64,000 nucleotides of DNA from Stictocephala bisonia (taxonomy: Eukaryota; Arthropoda; Insecta; Hemiptera; Membracidae): contig JAQJVL010000103.1 of NCBI GenBank assembly GCA_035578905.1, forward strand, positions 1,779,947-1,843,946, given 5' to 3'. Of this stretch, positions 1 through 64,000 are shown piece after piece. Numbering within the stretch: position 1 is the first letter of the stretch; every line of letters begins with the position of its first letter. The notes under the pieces are model-generated. The model saw only the letters and a list, made by a program, of their open reading frames with translations. It searched no databases and was not told the DNA's origin. The translations under genes were made by a program, and so were the position numbers.

Positions 1-959
1 GCAAATGCAGTGTTTTTAAATCAATTTAAATTAATTCAAAATAGTTTAAAATTGATACATTTAAATTGATTTGTAAAAATATAAAATGACTACATTCATT
101 TATTTAAATGAAAGTAAAGTATTGTAATTATACATGTCAAAGGATTACAACAGGACTAAGTAATTAATTTTACGAATTTTACGACTGAGATTTCCAAAGC
201 TAAATTTTTTATGACAGTTAATGTTACGTTGACCGACTATATGTATTCCAGTTTTATGATTGATTACCATATTAATATTCTGTGAGTCCTTAAAAAACAT
301 GGGTGTATGATTCAGTTATCAGTTCGTTGTTGTACTAATTCTTTAGCACTATAATTATTATCTGCACAAAATCATGACTCTTCCTCTGCCACCCACCACC
401 ATAATCTCTGCGACAAGAAAAAGATTTTAATACATAGTTTCTTACTTTAATATGATTAATTTCGGTGTGTTTAAGCATATGTTTAGAAAGAACAACACAG
501 TCAACTTCTATTTTATTTAAAACTAAATCTAAAGAAAGTTTGAGTGATGAGAAATGTTGAATATTTTACTGCGTTTGATTTGCAACTCCCACGACTTTGT
601 CGTTTAGGGTACTGGCCCACCCTTACACTTGTAGTGGTATTGGCCCACATGGCCGCTCTTAAACTTTCACTTATAACCAACTTCATATTAGAATCGAGTT
701 CTAATATGAAGAAGTATTTATTAACTAACGCTCGAATCTTACCTAAATTAATTAAAAATGCTTCCTCCACCATATTGAAACATGACTGTAGTACTAGATT
801 ACTCTTCACGGTGAACGCCGACAGTTTTATAAGCGTGATTGCTAGGCTTAGCTTTGTTTGTTTTTCTTAGTGGTAATTAATGTCACATCAGAGGACCTAA
901 TTTTATCCCTGATGTACCCAACTTCTATCTTTCAAACAGTAGAAAAACTTATAATTCGT
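1..959. other. No gene recognised
   Basis: AT-rich DNA upstream of the NSF start. A minus-strand reading around 375-540 is weakly reminiscent of a LINE endonuclease, but I could not support it. The overlapping open frames at 513-870 look like chance frames. Confidence 0.4.
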
Positions 960-1310
960 AACTTAATAATTCGTACAGAGAATATACCATTTGAAATAAA
1001 GAAATTGACTGTCGTAACTAATTGACGTAAGTATAAAGGGTTGCCAGATTGGTGTTGTTTATACATCAAGCCATTGTACCATACTTTATCGGAGGCTTGG
1101 ACTATGTCTAGGAATGCTGCTACAGTGACCTAAAAAATATTAAACTCTTTTCATATCCAGCTACATTAGGTTCACTAAGTTGAAGGTTTGATATGTTGTA
1201 CTGTACTATGTAGTCGCCGAAAATCAAACTGATGATGAACTAGAGTACACGAACTTTCAATAAATGTCAACATTATGTTCTCAAAGAATTTTAATAGGCT
1301 GGACGTATGA
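960..1310 (-). mobile_element. Jockey-like LINE reverse transcriptase remnant
   Basis: The minus-strand translation of about 1041-1122 reads TVAAFLDIVQASDKVWYNGL. This aligns with the Jockey RT motif (A)VFLD.(A)QAFDKVWH.GL. Upstream (higher coordinates) a second frame gives QFDFRRLHSTVQH, matching the QFGFR..HST block. Several frameshifts and stops separate the blocks, so it is dead. The ends are not visible. Confidence 0.55.
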
Positions 1311-1844
1311 GTATAAAGCTTATTGGTTTATAATTTGGGAGGAGAGTTTGCTGTCTTACCGGGTTTATAAGTCACTATGACTTTTGTATGCTTCCATAAA
1401 TTCTATTGCTAGTAATTTATAGCACAGATTTATTCTTGTTTTATAGCATATTATTGTTGTGCGTGTTTGAATGGCTGGCTAATAGGAGTGGTGAGAGTTG
1501 TCTGACAAAGACGTCTTGACTCAAACACTCGAAGTGATCAGTGACCGTATAAGTTTTTGCAAATTTATGCAGATTGTATTATCATAGAACCTCTATTAAT
1601 ATCATAGAATATGTATAATAGAAGCTCTATGGCATCATGTTGCTATGCGTATAATGTCTTTATTTTCTAGCACTCTTATAATTAATCTCTTTATTGTTGG
1701 TTATAAACACAAACCACTATTAAGTTCAAAATTATTGTTAATATAGTAAACTGCATTCAATTTGATCGACGACGTTTAAGAAATTAACAAGAATATCAGC
1801 AAAAAATAAGTTTCATTTAATATTATCAGTATTTAATAAACTCT

Positions 1845-4338
1845 ATGTTTGTTGTCCTTGTCCATAATTGACAATATCTTTACAAACGTTGATGACCGTC
1901 TTGTAAAGAGTAGTGTCTTGGTGGCTGCTTTGGCGGACCATCATGCCCAAGAGATTGTTATTGACGTGGGCAGTACTTCATCCTCTCGACCACAATATAA
2001 AATCAGCCGTAAGATTAACCATGCAAACATCCAGACATTCAGAAATCTTTTGCACAAAGAGACTTGGTCAGATGTCCTCAACACCTCAGATATAAATTGT
2101 AAATTTGACTCCTTTTTTGACAATATCAAGCATTATTTTGAAATCTGTTTTCCGCTTTTAAGAAGTAAAATTAAGTCCAGGACCTCCTACTCGAAGCCAA
2201 TCCTCAATCACAACATCTTGAAGCTTAGAGATAATTTGCAATCTCTTTATATAGAAACTAAGGAGTTGGACTCTTCACATCCACTGCGACTTGAATACTG
2301 GAGACTCAGACGTGAATATAGGAAAACAATAAGAAAAGCTAAATCTGATTTTTTGTCAGAAAAAATTTTGAACTCCTCTAAAAAAGTTAAGACTATGTGG
2401 GATGTGATCAATGACCAGAAACCCACATGTCACACACAGACACGAAATATCTCGTTGGAAGAAAAGGATGGACATTTGATTTGTGATCCTGCTGAAGTTG
2501 CAAATACTTTTAGTAAGTTTTTTCCAGTTTGCAATTAGACTGCTTCTTTCGGCACGGATCGCAGACTAATGCCATTAAGACTCCCTCACAGACTTCTTTG
2601 CACTCACTTTTTTTGTACCCTGTGGTGGTGAGATGAGGTTGCTCATGAAATCATGTCACTTAAGTCGAAGCGGTCGTCTGGGCCTGATGGTATTTCATCT
2701 TATCTCCTTAAGCAAGTGTGTGATTTGGTATTAAGGCCATTGTGCTACATCATCGACCTCTCATTTCAACACGGGGTCTTTCCCGATGCACTTAAACACT
2801 CCATTATTAGGCCTTTACATAAGAAAGGTAGTAGAGAGGAGTGTGGTAATTATAGGGCTGTCTCCTTAACTTCAACGTTCTCAAAAGTCTTTGAGAGGGT
2901 ATTTTTTAATAGACTGATTGGATTCATCAGCAAGAATAATATCATGTCACCCTCTCAATTTGGCTTTACAAGAGGTAAATCCACGAGCGATGCCATCCAC
3001 TGTCTGATATCGCCCATAGTTGAGGCCCTTGATAAGGGTGAATCGGCTGTCGGAGTGTTTTTTGACCTGACGAGCGTTTGATATGGTGGATCGTGGCATC
3101 CTCTTGCACAAGTTGAATAGTATGGGTGTTAGAGGCAATTCTCTGTCCTGGATCGCTTCGTACTTGACGAATAGGGTGCAAACCGTACAGGTCCAATTTG
3201 TTGACGTTGGTGGATATGAGCGGATGGCTCATTCAAAGGCCTCACTACTTCAGAGGGGTGTCCCACAGGGTTCGGTGCTTGGCCCGGTCCTTTTCCTTAT
3301 ATTTGTCAATGACCTATCTCTCAGCACATATAGGGGGCCCGTGTTTGTCAGTTTGCGGACGATACCTCACTTTCAGTGACGGCAATACATAGGTCTGATT
3401 TGGAGGCTAGGGTGTATGAAGAATCAAGCGCTCTTCTCCAGTGGTTTGAAAAAAATAATCTACATTTAAACAATACAAAGACGCAGATTTTAGATGTTCA
3501 CATAAGTGACAGAAGAAATTCTGAATCTCTTTCTTTTTTTATTGACTATGAGCAAGTTGAACCAAGCGAGGTAATTAAGTTTTTGGGAGTTTATATAGAT
3601 AATAAGTTGAAATTTGGATACAATGTTGACTCTGTATGCAAGCGTATTAGCTCTGGAATTTTCCTGTTAAGGAGACTCTCAACTTTTGTTGATGAAAATA
3701 CTCTCCTCATGGCTTACTACGGACTTATTTATCTTCTACTGTCATATGCAGTTGTTATTTGGGGTCACGAAACAACTAAAACCCAATTCTTATTTAAACT
3801 CCAAAAGAAAGCAGTCAGAGCCGTTTTTAAACTTTCTTTTCAGACAGTCTTGTAAACCAGTGTTCAAAAATTACAATATATTAACTTTTCCATCTATTTA
3901 TATTCTTCATTGCGTTACATTTGTCAGAAGAAATCACGAACTTTTTGGTGTTTCTTCTAACCGGTATGACCTCCGTAACCGACAAAACTTTCCCATTCCT
4001 AGCCATAAAACAAGTTTTTTTGAAAGCCATTTAAGGAGCAATTCAATTAGGCTCTACAACTCACTGCCTGATGCTGTCAAAGCGGAAAATGATTCAACGA
4101 AGTTTGGCAGAATGACCAAGAGAATGTTGTTATCTCGTTGCCATTACAGCGTGAGGGAGTATATGCACTTTGTATCAGAGTAAATATTGTAAATAGTTAT
4201 AGAATGTTGCCACCTGTATTTTATTAATTTTCTATCTTCGGATATGTTTTAGTTTAGGTTAGAAATAGTATGACTCTATTATGCAATTTTGTAATTGTTA
4301 AAAATAAAGGAAGTTTGAGTTGAGTTGAGTTGAGTTAG
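1845..4338 (+). mobile_element. CR1/Daphne-like non-LTR retrotransposon, 5' truncated, frameshifted
   Basis: The frames read in order. At ~1855 is the end of an AP endonuclease domain (IDNIFTN...LADHHAQ, with the late catalytic His). Then comes a linker rich in basic helices. The RT domain has SSGPDGISSYLL (2668), QFGFTRGKST, GVPQGSVLGP (3259) and the catalytic FADD at 3352-3363. The C-terminal part ends near 4183 (RYDLRNR...LYNSLPD). At least four frame changes (near 2535, 3078, 3350 and 3850) make it non-functional. The element ends in four tandem TTGAG units (4315-4334) instead of poly(A), which favours the CR1/L2/Daphne group over Jockey. It sits just upstream of the putative first coding exon. 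Confidence 0.88.
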
Positions 4339-4716
4339 TTTGCACACGGATAAACGATTAGGTAAATATATACGTAGTACATTTTATAAGTCCTTTAAAA
4401 TATCTTTGATTTTCTGTATTTTGTCTGTAGGCCGTTGAGTTTCAGCTGCATTGCAGTAACATCGTCTGTTGCTGTCGTAATCCTTGGCTGAATTGTCATG
4501 ATTTGGTTTGTCAACTAAACGCACCTTACGCACCACACTGTATTATATAGCTTGAGGAAAGGCTCTATCAGACCTTCGGTGTAGTGATCTCATTATTAAT
4601 ACTATTCTATCAATCTCCACTATTGTTTTAAAACAGACAAATTGCACAAAAGCCATGTTGTATTGAAAAATACATTTTAAAGTTATCATCATTCATCTTG
4701 TTGGGTTTAAAATAGA

Positions 4717-63570
<58,854 letters not shown>

Positions 63571-63599
63571 GTAATCCTTTTTCTCCTGTCTTTTCTTAA

Positions 63600-63740
63600 T
63601 ATAGTGTGAATTTGCTGAAATGATAGCTCAGTAGGATTTTGACTGATAAATGAAAGGTCCAGAGGTTTGAATCCTAAACAAAGCTGACGATCCTAAACAA
63701 AGCTGACGATGTGTACTTTATTAATTGAATATAGTTCACG
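63600..63740 (+). mobile_element. tRNA-like SINE fragment
   Basis: TAGCTCAGTAGG (A box) and GGTTTGAATCC (B box) are about 45 bp apart, followed by two tandem copies of GATCCTAAACAAAGCTGAC. It does not fold as a full tRNA. Located just after the last visible NSF exon. Confidence 0.55.
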
Positions 63741-64000
63741 CAAAGCATGGAAAAAAATAAAATATGATTTGAAGGTAAACATTAGCTGTTCATTATTAAT
63801 ATAACTTGGGCTGCACACCCTGCTGATGGGAAACAGTGAATGAAGCAGATACAAATTTCATATTCACCAGATGTCAGCAAAATAATCCCAGAAATCAGAA
63901 GACATGACAATTGGAAGACTATATTGTTGTAATCAGTTGGTTGAGTGCAGTCTAAAGAATAACGAAATTTGCATCTGACTAATTCTCCCATTAGGATTCT
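63741..64000. other. Right edge, intron 14
   Basis: No feature recognised. The NSF gene continues beyond. Confidence 0.5.

Noticed and set aside
375..870. LINE endonuclease-like reading on the minus strand and two opposite ~100-codon frames
   Set aside because: Only loose pattern similarity (GGGW near a hydrophobic strand). Not enough to support a call.

Overview
This is a eukaryotic, AT-rich, transposon-laden stretch carrying one host gene spread over almost the whole window on the + strand: the insect-type gene for N-ethylmaleimide-sensitive factor (NSF; 'comatose' in Drosophila), the hexameric AAA+ ATPase that disassembles SNARE complexes. I reconstructed 13 internal coding exons (8339-63570) with consistent splice phase, plus a very short probable first coding exon (4717-4728). 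Together they give about 705 residues: the N domain, the D1 ATPase and most of D2. The last ~40 residues and the 3' UTR lie beyond the right edge. Protein features (the ANVRRLF/EEEEKR segment, the QAKAPESSG linker, LVDNIER in D2) point to an insect. A hemipteran-like genome is plausible, but I cannot fix the order from sequence alone.

Everything else is intron or upstream DNA filled with mobile elements and repeats. Left part (1-8.3 kb): Jockey-like and CR1/Daphne-like LINE fragments and a decayed Gypsy RT. Introns 2-6 (8.4-25.7 kb): a piggyBac-like MITE with TTAA ends; a young 5'-truncated RTE-like LINE with an 11-bp target duplication; a hAT-like element that has swallowed a second transposon with ~350-bp inverted repeats; a larger piggyBac-like element; an 8 x 50-bp minisatellite; a fold-back mariner; and a pair of oppositely oriented hairpin elements loaded with (GA)n/(CT)n and a 36-bp minisatellite.

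The 16.4-kb intron between the N-D1 linker exon (25660-25802) and the D1 Walker-A exon (42169-42368) holds a dimeric 22+22-bp minisatellite split by a 9.4-kb Gypsy LTR retrotransposon (minus strand, two ~2.1-kb LTRs, TSD CCAC, gag and a long pol). Right of that insertion the minisatellite switches orientation, forming a large imperfect palindrome.

Right part (42-64 kb): tRNA-derived SINEs, a pogo-like element with a nested TIR element, a long decayed LINE with a minisatellite inside it, an intact-boundary non-autonomous hAT (perfect 8-bp TSD), and several LINE tails.

The most unusual host-gene feature is a GC-AG intron (donor CAG|GCAAGT at 46883). I see no bacterial operon, CRISPR, or new defence or metabolic system. 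The novel-looking material is repeat architecture.
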